Part shown: one piece after another, positions 40,830 to 48,703 of the stretch
Layout of the letters: each line of letters opens with the position of its first letter
Numbering within the stretch: position 1 is the first letter of the stretch
DNA from: Bacteroidota bacterium
GTDB lineage: Bacteria; Bacteroidota; Bacteroidia; Flavobacteriales; Weeksellaceae
Length of the DNA stretch: 64,000 nt
Direction of reading: 5' to 3'
Assembly (NCBI GenBank): GCA_023458415.1
Contig: JAEWZO010000026.1
Span: forward strand, 62,001-126,000
The notes under the pieces: model-generated
Database searches by the model: none
Told to the model about the DNA's origin: nothing
Seen by the model: only the letters and a program-made list of their open reading frames with translations
Position numbers and translations under genes: made by a program

Positions 40830-41525
40830 TTATTGAAGATTTCCTGCAGGCAAATTTTGCTCAGCTGAGATTGAATCTATTTTTATAGTATCTGTAACAG
40901 GCGCAAGTGACGTTGAATCTTTCTGCTGAATGAATGTAGCAGAATCTTCAGCAGCATTCTTTTTCGAAAGATCTGTCATTTTTTTTCCGAAAAGCTGCTC
41001 CTGATTGGTGTATCCGAAATAAGCGATTGCAGCAATTGCTATAGTGGCCACAGCGGTCCAAAGAAAACTTTTGCTGAAGTTGTATTCAGCGTTCTGTTGG
41101 GCAGTTTTTTTTCTGATATCTGAAAGATTAATTTCTTCCAAACCGTAAAAATCGGGAGCGTCGGAAGAAATTCTGTTTCCTTTAAAGTGTACAGAGTCGC
41201 CATTATTGCTGAAAATCCCGAGTTCTTCAACAGTAAGTGTATCTTTTTCAGAAATGGTTTTTTTCCAGAAACTGGTAAGTGTCTTCAGTTCTTCCTGAAC
41301 TTTTGCTGAATCTATATTTTCTTTTTCAGAAATATACTGAATCAGTTTTTCGCCACTTATTTCATAATCGGGACTGTAGGAAATATGTTTTGCAGGAGGC
41401 AAGATGATTTTGCTTTCAGGATCCATTTTTGCCGGAGCATTTTCCGTTTGGAAAGTTCCGAATCCCGGAACCTCGGCTTTCCCGTATTTCTGCAGAAATT
41501 CTAATATATGAACTGACATCTTCAT
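40830..41525 (-). CDS. HU-CCDC81-type membrane protein
   Basis: A 231-residue protein starting MKMSVHILEFLQKYGKAEVPG, which matches the prokaryotic CCDC81-like HU domains (two domains, about residues 3-55 and 60-125). A single membrane helix lies at about residues 150-172 (AVATIAIAAIAYFGYT), and a periplasmic acidic tail follows without the SPOR domain often present in longer homologues. Role unknown; the family is thought to link envelope and cytoplasm. Met at 41525 follows the -7 element; the alternative Met at 41519 is also possible. Confidence 0.82.
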   Translation of the reverse strand: MKMSVHILEFLQKYGKAEVPGFGTFQTENAPAKMDPESKIILPPAKHISYSPDYEISGEKLIQYISEKENIDSAKVQEELKTLTSFWKKTISEKDTLTVEELGIFSNNGDSVHFKGNRISSDAPDFYGLEEINLSDIRKKTAQQNAEYNFSKSFLWTAVATIAIAAIAYFGYTNQEQLFGKKMTDLSKKNAAEDSATFIQQKDSTSLAPVTDTIKIDSISAEQNLPAGNLQ

Positions 41526-41531
41526 TGGCCG

Positions 41532-41539
41532 CAAATTTA
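41532..41539 (-). promoter_or_regulatory. -7 element (TAAATTTG) for the HU-CCDC81 gene
   Basis: Exact TAnnTTTG match 6 bases before the ATG at 41525; predicts a leaderless or very short-leader transcript and sets the start. Confidence 0.6.
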
Positions 41540-41552
41540 ATGTTTTTTGAAC

Positions 41553-41581
41553 AAAAAAAGACTGTCGATTCGACAGTCTTT
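41553..41581 (-). terminator. Rho-independent terminator after the T9SS-sorted protein gene
   Basis: Perfect 10-bp stem AAGACTGTCG / CGACAGTCTT with a 3-base loop and U-run on the minus strand. Confidence 0.88.
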
Positions 41582-41601
41582 CTGCAAACAATTCAGAAAA
41601 A

Positions 41602-42273
41602 TTATTTTGCGAATTTCACCACTTCGTTAGTAGAACCATTGGAAACTTTTACAAGATAAAGACCGTTGTTGTAAACATTTAGGTCAATTGCATTTCCATC
41701 AGCTTTTACATTCATGTTTTTTACCAACTTACCGCTCATTTCGTATACAGAAATAGAAAGATTTCCTTTCAAAGCTGTGTAAAGTTGTCCTTTTACAACG
41801 TAAGATTTTGCCTTTAATGAGCTGCTATTAACACCTAACGTTGGAAGTGTAGTTGGACCTACAACCAGTCCATCTGCAGACTGTTTCGTCGCGCCGTTCT
41901 GCAAGTCTTTAAAAACAATACCCACTTGCTGAACTGTAGTTCCTGCAGCAACCGTGTTGTTGGTATTGGTAAAAACTTTCGTAGTTAAATCGATGTAACC
42001 AACGTAAGCTCCAGCTTCAGCATCCCAGTTCATGGTTACGTTAGAGTTGGCCCATGAATCGTCATAAGAAACTGCTCCAGAGTTGTTTTCCGGTGTAATC
42101 CACGTGTGAACGTAGAATGTAGGAACTTCAAAACCCGGATCGTAGAAGGTGTAATCGTTTTCAGCACCGTAAGTAAGTTTAAAAACGCCAGGAGCAGTAA
42201 TTTCTGTTACAAGTTGTGCATTTACTGTTACCGCAAGCATTAAAGCTGCAAGAAGAGAATAGAATTTTTTCAT
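41602..42273 (-). CDS. Secreted protein with type IX secretion C-terminal sorting domain
   Basis: A 223-residue protein. A Sec signal peptide (MKKFYSLLAALMLAVTVNAQ) is followed by a beta-sandwich-like domain (about residues 20-130) and a type A T9SS sorting domain at the C terminus (SVYEMSGKLVKNMNVKADGN, then LYLVKVSNGS and VVKFAK). It should be exported through the type IX secretion system, so the organism must encode that machinery elsewhere. Cargo function unknown. Confidence 0.86.
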   Translation of the reverse strand: MKKFYSLLAALMLAVTVNAQLVTEITAPGVFKLTYGAENDYTFYDPGFEVPTFYVHTWITPENNSGAVSYDDSWANSNVTMNWDAEAGAYVGYIDLTTKVFTNTNNTVAAGTTVQQVGIVFKDLQNGATKQSADGLVVGPTTLPTLGVNSSSLKAKSYVVKGQLYTALKGNLSISVYEMSGKLVKNMNVKADGNAIDLNVYNNGLYLVKVSNGSTNEVVKFAK

Positions 42274-42299
42274 AATTGAATTTTTAAAAAATTAGGGCG

Positions 42300-42307
42300 C
42301 AAAATTA
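42300..42307 (-). promoter_or_regulatory. -7 element (TAATTTTG) for the T9SS-sorted protein gene
   Basis: Exact TAnnTTTG match, 26 bases before the ATG at 42273. Confidence 0.6.
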
Positions 42308-42383
42308 CTCTATTTTCTGAATTATAAGAAATTTTTCTACCTAATTAATATCAGTAATTTGCTTATCGCCAAAAAGTTAGTTG

Positions 42384-44489
42384 TTAACGGAACAGGACGC
42401 TCACTCCAAACATAAAGTTTCGTCCGGCCTGCGCAAAATAATACGGATCGCCGTCATAAACATATCCGTTGTTTACATATTTTTTATTGAAAATATTATT
42501 GACGAGAAGTTTAAAATCTACAGAAGTTTTATTGAGATTAAGCGTATATTTTGCATTGAAATCGGAAAGGAGATAATCTGCAAGCTTCAGGCTTTCGGTT
42601 TCTGTATTGTCCAAAAACTGTTCTCCAACATATTGATTTTGCAAGCCGATACTGAAGTTCGCAGAAGGTTCATAACGAAGAAGAAGATTCGCAATGACCG
42701 ATGGCGAGAAAGATATGGCTGTATTTCCCAATTGTTGTAGACCATTTTCAGTTTCAATGTTGTAATCGGTGTTTTCATTCTTGCTGAGAGAAACATTTCC
42801 GGAAACATTCCAATGTGGAGAAATTCTCGCCAAAGCGCCCAATTCGACACCCGTTCTGTAACTTTTCCCGGAGTTTTCCCTTATAAATTCACCAATGTCG
42901 CTGATTTTACCATTCAATACGAGCTGGTTTACGTAATTCATGTAATACAGATTCGCAGTGAGTTGCAGGTTGCCAAAAGATTTTTCAAGTCCCGCTTCAA
43001 AATCGTGCAGTTTCTCAGCTTTTACATCATGATTGGCAAGAAGATCGTCGCGGTTTGGTTCCCGTTGAGCATGTGCATACGAAACGAAGATTTTTCCTGC
43101 GTCGATTCGATAGGAAATTCCGGCTTTTGGGTTGAAAAACAGCCAGTTTTTTTCCAGGTTTGCGCCTTCACCGTCGCCTTCCATCAGGATTTTGGTGTCG
43201 TATGAAATATCACGTAACTGCAGATCTCCAAAAAACTCAAAATTTCCTTTTCTGATTATTGCTTTAGCAAAACCGGAGATTTCATTTTTAACCGAACGGT
43301 TTCTGTAGTATTCAAACTCGTTGATCTCAGGAAAGAAAACACCGGTCACCTGTCCGAAATGTCTTCCGTAGTATTGATTTCCGATTAAACCGAAATTAAG
43401 ATCTACATCGCCCAGTTTACCGTACAGTGTGGAAACAGCTCCGTAGAAATCATTATCAAGCCACTTTTTTCTGATGAAATCGCTGTATTCTTCGGTGTTC
43501 TGATTCGGTAGATTGTAGTCTGAGAAAGCTTCACCTTGCTTATAGTTTTCGTAATATCCGTTTCCGCGGGTGTAATGAAAAGTGGTTTCCAGCTTCCAGC
43601 GTTCATTAAAATTTTGGTTCCAAAGAAGCTGAAAGTGATTCTGCTTATAATTATCAGTTTCGTTGTCGTAAAATCCTGTTATTTCCGACCAGTCTTCATT
43701 ATAAATTGCGCCGGAATAATTGTATTTCGGGTTGGTTTCCCAGGTTTCTTTGTCGATGCCGTTCCAAGCCTGGTACGTTTTTTCCTTTCCGCCAAAAGCC
43801 ATGAGTCGGAGCTGAGTTTTATTCTCTTCGAAAAGTGCAGAAAAACTGTACGAATCCAGGTCGGATGAAGCACGGTCGATATATCCGTCGCTGTGGATTT
43901 TGGTGTAGCGCCCCATGAGTGAAAGTCTGTTATCCCAAAATTTCCCGCTTCCGATTTCCGCTGAATATTTATAAGTATTAAATGATCCGTATGAATTATC
44001 GGATTTCAGATAGAATTTTTCTTCGGGATCTTTTGAGATAACGTTCACGCTTGCTCCAAAAGCTGAAACGCCGTTGGAAGAAGTACCCACACCGCGCTGA
44101 ATGACAATTTGAGACGCCGAACTGGTCAGATCCGGAACGTCCACAAAGAAAGTTCCTTGGCTTTCTGAATCATTGTACGGAACGCCGTTCATCATCACAT
44201 TAATTCCGGTTCCACCCACGCCACGAATTCTGAAACCCGTGTAACCAACTCCGTTTCCTGCGTCGGATGTGGAGATTACTGAAGTTTGGTTTTTTAAGAG
44301 AATCGGCAGATCCTGCCCAAGATTTTTCTGGTCCAGATCCTTTTCTACACTAATGATTTCTTTGGCAACGGGCAATCGTTGCGTGAAATTTACAGCTTCA
44401 ATGGTAGATTCTTTAATGGTATCCTGCACTGTTTGTGCAAAGAAAACAGCCGGACTTACACAAAGTCCTAAAACAAAAATTCCTTTCAT
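42384..44489 (-). CDS. TonB-dependent receptor under TPP riboswitch control (thiamine-type outer-membrane transporter)
   Basis: A 701-residue outer-membrane protein. After a signal peptide (MKGIFVLGLCVSPAVFFAQ) the plug domain covers about residues 40-160 (GTGINVMMNGVPYNDSESQG), followed by a long beta-barrel to the terminal Phe/Arg (NFMFGVSVLFR). Such receptors take up scarce large or rare solutes using TonB energy. The gene has a complete TPP riboswitch in its leader, which points to thiamine or a thiamine precursor as substrate, in line with the OMR1-type receptors reported in Bacteroidota. It has no adjacent inner-membrane thiamine transporter. Confidence 0.9.
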   Translation of the reverse strand: MKGIFVLGLCVSPAVFFAQTVQDTIKESTIEAVNFTQRLPVAKEIISVEKDLDQKNLGQDLPILLKNQTSVISTSDAGNGVGYTGFRIRGVGGTGINVMMNGVPYNDSESQGTFFVDVPDLTSSASQIVIQRGVGTSSNGVSAFGASVNVISKDPEEKFYLKSDNSYGSFNTYKYSAEIGSGKFWDNRLSLMGRYTKIHSDGYIDRASSDLDSYSFSALFEENKTQLRLMAFGGKEKTYQAWNGIDKETWETNPKYNYSGAIYNEDWSEITGFYDNETDNYKQNHFQLLWNQNFNERWKLETTFHYTRGNGYYENYKQGEAFSDYNLPNQNTEEYSDFIRKKWLDNDFYGAVSTLYGKLGDVDLNFGLIGNQYYGRHFGQVTGVFFPEINEFEYYRNRSVKNEISGFAKAIIRKGNFEFFGDLQLRDISYDTKILMEGDGEGANLEKNWLFFNPKAGISYRIDAGKIFVSYAHAQREPNRDDLLANHDVKAEKLHDFEAGLEKSFGNLQLTANLYYMNYVNQLVLNGKISDIGEFIRENSGKSYRTGVELGALARISPHWNVSGNVSLSKNENTDYNIETENGLQQLGNTAISFSPSVIANLLLRYEPSANFSIGLQNQYVGEQFLDNTETESLKLADYLLSDFNAKYTLNLNKTSVDFKLLVNNIFNKKYVNNGYVYDGDPYYFAQAGRNFMFGVSVLFR

Positions 44490-44516
44490 TCTTTTAATTT
44501 TGTTAAGATTAATTGA

Positions 44517-44601
44517 ATAAAAGGGGCGATTAAACTAAATGTAACAGTTTGTCAATCGAACAATGTAACAATTAATGGTACACTGGTGATTTTTTACATT
44601 G
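44517..44601 (-). promoter_or_regulatory. Leader inverted repeats between TPP riboswitch and receptor start
   Basis: CAATGTAA at 44561-44568 is the exact complement of TTACATTG at 44594-44601, and a second AATGTAAC copy lies at 44538-44545, so alternative helices are possible. GCCCCTTTTATT at about 44517-44528 could also pair with the AATAAAGGGG at the riboswitch 5' end. These may form the expression platform. Confidence 0.45.
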
Positions 44602-44611
44602 GTACATTTAT

Positions 44612-44682
44612 GTTCCCTAAACAGCATTACCTGTTCCAGGTTCATTGGGTATAATCTCAGCCACAATTGCAGCACCCCTTTA
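44612..44682 (-). ncRNA. TPP (THI-box) riboswitch
   Basis: Minus-strand sequence carries the conserved THI elements in order: GGGGTGC (44678-44672), CTGAGA (44660-44655), ACCC (44650-44647), GAACCTG (44643-44637), a P4-type stem around CCTGGAACAGG, TAATGC, and TAGGGA (44619-44614). It binds thiamine pyrophosphate and reduces expression of the TonB receptor downstream. The aptamer lies about 120 bases ahead of the coding start. Confidence 0.93.
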
Positions 44683-44693
44683 TTTTTCGGTTG

Positions 44694-44701
44694 CAAAGAT
44701 A
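44694..44701 (-). promoter_or_regulatory. -7 element (TATCTTTG) for the TPP-regulated receptor
   Basis: Exact TAnnTTTG match located so that transcription begins just upstream of the TPP riboswitch. Confidence 0.6.
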
Positions 44702-44729
44702 TGTTTATTATTCAGGATAACAAGTTTTT

Positions 44730-45440
44730 TTAGTACGCTTTGTTATTGACGTCGATAAAATAATAGTCTTTTCCGTTTTTTGTCACTTCAAACATTCGTG
44801 CCAGTTTCCAGGAGTAGTTTCTCTTGATATCACTGTATACGAAAGGAATAATGACCTTGTTATTCACATCAATAACACCGAATTTATTGTTGTATGATGC
44901 GATGATCATTGGGTTTTTCAGATCGTCGCCTTCCATGATGTGAAGGTAACTGTACGTTGGATAAATTTTAAATGAACGGTAATCGGTTACATTTGTAAAT
45001 ACTGCATCTTCAATAATTCCGTACTGTCCGTTCATCACGTATGCATGATACAGTTGAGTTTTGAACTCGGGAGTACATTTCGCTAAATCGCTGTCTTTGA
45101 ATTGATAAACGCGTCTTCCAGCTTGATCAATACGGTAATCTACGCCATTAAGCCGAACTGATGCGTATTTGTTTGAACCAAATTTTCTAACTTTAGAATT
45201 GGTGGAATTCTGGAGATTGCAGTCTTCTGTAAAAAAGCCCACATTGCTGTATTGATGAGGTATGATGATTTTTCCATACTGGTTGATAAACCCAAATTTT
45301 CCGTTATGCTTCTGAGGAATCAGTGCAGGAATGGAGTCGTTGAATTTTGTAAGGTCCGAATGTGCTTTGGTAACCTTTTTTGTTTGTCCAAAAATCAGGA
45401 CTGACCCTAAAATCATCAAAATAGAAAAGAAATTTTTCAT
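44730..45440 (-). CDS. WG-repeat secreted protein
   Basis: A 236-residue protein with a signal peptide (MKNFFSILMILGSVLIFGQ). The mature part contains WG-type beta repeats, seen as HNGKFGFINQYGKIIIPHQYS (about residues 40-60) and NNKFGVIDVNNKVIIPFVYS near the end. These repeats often occur in secreted or surface proteins of unknown function. The Met at 45440 follows the -7 element by 13 bases and starts the signal peptide; the Met at 45449 would add three residues. Confidence 0.82.
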   Translation of the reverse strand: MKNFFSILMILGSVLIFGQTKKVTKAHSDLTKFNDSIPALIPQKHNGKFGFINQYGKIIIPHQYSNVGFFTEDCNLQNSTNSKVRKFGSNKYASVRLNGVDYRIDQAGRRVYQFKDSDLAKCTPEFKTQLYHAYVMNGQYGIIEDAVFTNVTDYRSFKIYPTYSYLHIMEGDDLKNPMIIASYNNKFGVIDVNNKVIIPFVYSDIKRNYSWKLARMFEVTKNGKDYYFIDVNNKAY

Positions 45441-45453
45441 GCCGATCATTTTG

Positions 45454-45461
45454 CAAAATTA
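45454..45461 (-). promoter_or_regulatory. -7 element (TAATTTTG) for the WG-repeat gene
   Basis: Exact TAnnTTTG match 13 bases before the ATG at 45440. Confidence 0.55.
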
Positions 45462-45476
45462 CTGCCAAAATTTTTA

Positions 45477-45797
45477 TTATAGATTTCGGATCACAGCATA
45501 TGCTAAAACAATCACCAATACTACAATAACGGCATGGTAGCCAAACAGAAAATTACGAAGTTTCGGAAACTTTCGTTTTACCTTTTTAGAATTGAAAATG
45601 AAACCTGCTGCAACATAAGGAATGGAAATAACCATCAACGGATTATACCTCATTGCGGCACCGATGTTGAAATGCAGCAGTTCGTGCAGTGCTCTCTGAG
45701 AGCCGCATCCCGGACAAAGCAGACCTGTAAGCGTTCGGGAAGGACAAGAAGGAAAAAATCCAACCGTTGCAGGGTTATAGTTATAGTACATCACCAC
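45477..45797 (-). CDS. DUF2752 membrane protein (start uncertain)
   Basis: A DUF2752 protein, recognised by PSRTLTGLLCPGCGSQRALHELL (about residues 18-40 from this start) with a later membrane segment. From the first standard start (GTG at 45797) the protein has 106 residues, but the same frame is open upstream to the TAG of the CD225 gene and encodes an additional N-terminal hydrophobic helix (KKNLIPNIIFIIITAIVVVM) with only ATC/ATA codons at its beginning (45854-45849). The true start may therefore be a non-standard ATA at 45851 or lost by mutation. Paired with a CD225 gene, a common combination. Confidence 0.8.
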   Translation of the reverse strand: MVMYYNYNPATVGFFPSCPSRTLTGLLCPGCGSQRALHELLHFNIGAAMRYNPLMVISIPYVAAGFIFNSKKVKRKFPKLRNFLFGYHAVIVVLVIVLAYAVIRNL

Positions 45798-45854
45798 GAC
45801 AATCGCCGTGATAATTATAAATATAATATTCGGAATTAAATTTTTCTTTATGAT

Positions 45855-46151
45855 CTAATTATTAGAAGCTCCAAATAATGCAAGGCCGCCTAGAAAGAAC
45901 ATGTAAATCAAAATCCCCACCACTCCGGCAATTGCAGAAATCATCACCATTTGTTTAGCCGTTGCCGCAGATTTTTCTGCACCTGCAATATCGCCACGCA
46001 TGAATTTGCCTTCCACACCAGCCGCATTAATGATTCCCACAATGCCTAACGGCAGACAGCAGAACAGCGTAACAAGAATTGATTCTACAAGCCAGTTTTT
46101 CGGCGGATATCCTCCGGGTGTATTCGGATTTTGAAAAGAAGCATTTTCCAT
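45855..46151 (-). CDS. CD225/dispanin family membrane protein
   Basis: A 98-residue protein with two hydrophobic segments (about residues 19-45 and 65-93) and an Asn/Pro-rich N terminus (NPNTPGGYPP). The CD225 (interferon-induced transmembrane/dispanin-like) signature is LVTLFCCLPLGIVGIINA, followed by a helix with KSAATAKQMVM. In bacteria the role is unknown. ATG at 46151 is preferred to the GTG at 46154. Its TAG stop is directly followed in frame by the open reading frame of the DUF2752 protein. Confidence 0.87.
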   Translation of the reverse strand: MENASFQNPNTPGGYPPKNWLVESILVTLFCCLPLGIVGIINAAGVEGKFMRGDIAGAEKSAATAKQMVMISAIAGVVGILIYMFFLGGLALFGASNN

Positions 46152-46253
46152 CACGTTTATTTTTCAGCTAATGTAAACAAAAATGTCATGCATTGTATTT
46201 GTGAATATTATTTATATAAAATCTAAATTAAATCGTTTTCGGAAACTTGCAAT

Positions 46254-46282
46254 TTTTCGTAAATTTGGAAATCTTACGAAAA
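46254..46282. promoter_or_regulatory. Inverted repeat flanking the aconitase promoter -7 element
   Basis: TTTTCGTAA (46254-46262) and TTACGAAAA (46274-46282) are exact complements separated by 11 bases. They enclose the TAAATTTG -7 element (46260-46267), so a bound protein would block the promoter. Confidence 0.55.
46260..46267 (+). promoter_or_regulatory. -7 element (TAAATTTG) for the aconitase gene
   Basis: Exact TAnnTTTG match 40 bases before the ATG at 46308, embedded in an inverted repeat. Confidence 0.6.
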
Positions 46283-46307
46283 GTGTTAATCCAAAAAAAT
46301 TATCGAT

Positions 46308-48581
46308 ATGATTTTTGACCTTGATATGATCAAAAAAGTGTACGAGCGCTACCCTGAAAGAGTAGAAGCAGCAAGAAAAGTTGTTGGTAAACCTCTTACA
46401 CTCGCAGAAAAAATTCTTTACACTCACCTTTGGGAAGGAAATGCAACGCAGGCTTACGAAAGAGGAAATTCTTATGTGGATTTTGCTCCGGACAGAGTGG
46501 CAATGCAGGATGCAACAGCACAGATGGCACTTTTGCAGTTCATGCAGGCAGGAAAAAAGAAAGTGGCTGTGCCTTCAACTGCACATGCCGATCACCTTAT
46601 TCAGGCTAGAGTTGGTGCTGAGGCAGATTTACAGGAAGGTATCAATAAAAACTCAGAAGTTTTCAATTTCTTAAGTTCAGTTTGCGACAAATACGGATTC
46701 GGTTTCTGGAAACCGGGTGCCGGAATTATTCACCAGGTAGTTCTGGAAAATTACGCATTCCCGGGAGGAATGATGATTGGAACCGACTCGCACACTGTAA
46801 ATGCAGGTGGTTTAGGAATGGTTGCGATTGGTGTTGGTGGCGCAGATGCCGTTGACGTAATGGCCGGAATGGCTTGGGAACTGAAAATGCCGAAATTAAT
46901 CGGTGTGAAGTTAACCGGAAAAATGTCCGGCTGGACTTCCGCCAAAGACGTAATTCTGAAAGTTGCAGGAATTCTTACCGTAAAAGGAGGAACAGGCTGC
47001 ATCGTTGAATACTTCGGTGAAGGTGCAGAATCTCTTTCGGCTACCGGAAAAGGAACCATCTGTAACATGGGTGCTGAAATCGGCGCTACTACTTCCACTT
47101 TCGGTTACGACGATTCCATGAGAAGATATCTGGCTGCAACAGGCAGACAGGAAGTTGTGGATGCTGCAGATCAAATCGCTGAACACTTAACTGGTGATGC
47201 CGAAGTATATGCAAAGCCTGAACAGTATTTCGATCAGGTAATCGAAATCAATCTTTCTGAACTTACCCCGCATCTGAACGGACCTTTCACTCCGGATTTG
47301 GCAACACCGGTTGCAGAATTCAGAGAAAAAGCAGAAGCCAACGGATGGCCGCTTGACGTAGAATGGGCACTGATCGGATCATGTACCAACTCATCATACG
47401 AAGACCTTTCCAGAGCAGCTTCCATCGTAGAAGACGCTGTGGCAAAAGGTGTGAAGCCAAAAGCAATCCTCGGAATCAACCCAGGATCTGAGCAGGTAAA
47501 ATATACCGCTGAAAGAGACGGATTCCTTGATTCTTTCAGAAAATTTGAAAACGCAAGAATCTTTACCAACGCGTGTGGACCTTGTATCGGACAATGGGAT
47601 AGAGAAGGTGCTGATAAAGGCGAGAAAAACTCCATTATCCACTCCTTCAACAGAAACTTTGCAAAAAGAGCTGACGGTAACCCGAATACCCACGCTTTCG
47701 TAGCTTCTCCGGAAATGGTGGCTGCAGTAGCAATTTCTGGTAGACTGGATTTCAACCCAATCACAGATACATTAACCAACCAGAATGGAGAGCAGGTAAA
47801 ACTTGATGAACCTAACGGTTCTGAACTTCCTGCAAAAGGTTTTGATGTTGAAGACAACGGTTATCAGGCGCCATCTGAGGACGGTTCCGGAGTTCAGGTG
47901 ATTGTTTCTCCAACTTCTGACAGACTTCAGCTTCTTGAGCCATTCCAGCCTTGGGACGGCAAAAACATTGAAGGTGCTAAAGTACTGATTAAAGCTTTCG
48001 GAAAATGTACGACTGACCACATATCAATGGCTGGTCCTTGGTTGAAATACAGAGGTCACCTCGACAATATTTCCAACAACATGCTGATTGGAGCCGTGAA
48101 TGCTTACAACATGGAAACCAACAACGTGAAAAACGCTTTAACAGGCGAATACGGCGAAGTTCCAGCAGTACAGAGAGCGTACAAAGCAGCAGGCGTTCCT
48201 TCCATCGTTGTGGGTGACGAAAACTACGGTGAAGGTTCATCAAGAGAGCACGCAGCGATGGAGCCGAGACATCTTGGTGTAAGAGCTGTTTTGGTAAAAT
48301 CTTTCGCACGTATCCACGAAACAAACCTGAAAAAGCAGGGAATGCTTGGATTGACGTTTGCTGACAAAGCAGACTACGACAAGATTCAGGAAGATGATAC
48401 GGTAAACTTCCTTGACCTGGATCAGTTTGCACCTGGTAAACCGCTGACGCTTGAATTTGTTCACGCTGACGGAAGCAAAGACACGGTAATTGCCAACCAC
48501 ACGTACAACGAACAGCAAATCGGTTGGTTCAAAGCAGGATCTGCACTGAACCTGATTGCAGAAGAAGCGAAGAATTCGTAA
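46308..48581 (+). CDS. acn: Aconitate hydratase (mitochondrial-type aconitase)
   Basis: A 757-residue TCA-cycle enzyme interconverting citrate and isocitrate. The N-terminal domain has PGMMIGTDSHTVNAGG-like GGMMIGTDSHTVN (about residues 149-161) and GVGGADAVD. Cluster-ligand Cys residues are visible in GSCTNSSYEDL (about residue 356) and CGPCIGQWDR (about 421-430), giving the 4Fe-4S set. The C-terminal swivel domain carries GDENYGEGSSREHAA. It resembles mitochondrial ACO2 in length and sequence rather than E. coli AcnB. Strong terminator follows. Confidence 0.96.
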   Translation: MIFDLDMIKKVYERYPERVEAARKVVGKPLTLAEKILYTHLWEGNATQAYERGNSYVDFAPDRVAMQDATAQMALLQFMQAGKKKVAVPSTAHADHLIQARVGAEADLQEGINKNSEVFNFLSSVCDKYGFGFWKPGAGIIHQVVLENYAFPGGMMIGTDSHTVNAGGLGMVAIGVGGADAVDVMAGMAWELKMPKLIGVKLTGKMSGWTSAKDVILKVAGILTVKGGTGCIVEYFGEGAESLSATGKGTICNMGAEIGATTSTFGYDDSMRRYLAATGRQEVVDAADQIAEHLTGDAEVYAKPEQYFDQVIEINLSELTPHLNGPFTPDLATPVAEFREKAEANGWPLDVEWALIGSCTNSSYEDLSRAASIVEDAVAKGVKPKAILGINPGSEQVKYTAERDGFLDSFRKFENARIFTNACGPCIGQWDREGADKGEKNSIIHSFNRNFAKRADGNPNTHAFVASPEMVAAVAISGRLDFNPITDTLTNQNGEQVKLDEPNGSELPAKGFDVEDNGYQAPSEDGSGVQVIVSPTSDRLQLLEPFQPWDGKNIEGAKVLIKAFGKCTTDHISMAGPWLKYRGHLDNISNNMLIGAVNAYNMETNNVKNALTGEYGEVPAVQRAYKAAGVPSIVVGDENYGEGSSREHAAMEPRHLGVRAVLVKSFARIHETNLKKQGMLGLTFADKADYDKIQEDDTVNFLDLDQFAPGKPLTLEFVHADGSKDTVIANHTYNEQQIGWFKAGSALNLIAEEAKNS

Positions 48582-48610
48582 TAATTATCAACCCAACAAG
48601 GGTTCTTGAA

Positions 48611-48640
48611 AAAAACCGCTCAGAAATGAGCGGTTTTTTT
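48611..48640 (+). terminator. Rho-independent terminator after aconitase
   Basis: Perfect 12-bp stem AAAAACCGCTCA / TGAGCGGTTTTT with a GAAA tetraloop and T-run. Confidence 0.92.
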
Positions 48641-48678
48641 AGTAACAAAAATCATGTTTTTGCTACTAAACAAATGGC

Positions 48679-48686
48679 TATTTTTG
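48679..48686 (+). promoter_or_regulatory. -7 element (TATTTTTG) for the outer-membrane receptor gene
   Basis: Exact TAnnTTTG match 17 bases before the ATG at 48704; rejects the much earlier in-frame start at 48524, which lies inside aconitase. Confidence 0.65.
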
Positions 48687-48703
48687 CGAGCCGAAATTTC
48701 AAC

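Noticed and set aside
47234..47857. 207-codon minus-strand ORF inside the aconitase gene
   Set aside because: Wholly antisense to a conserved enzyme; Ser/Phe-rich composition is typical of a reverse-frame shadow.
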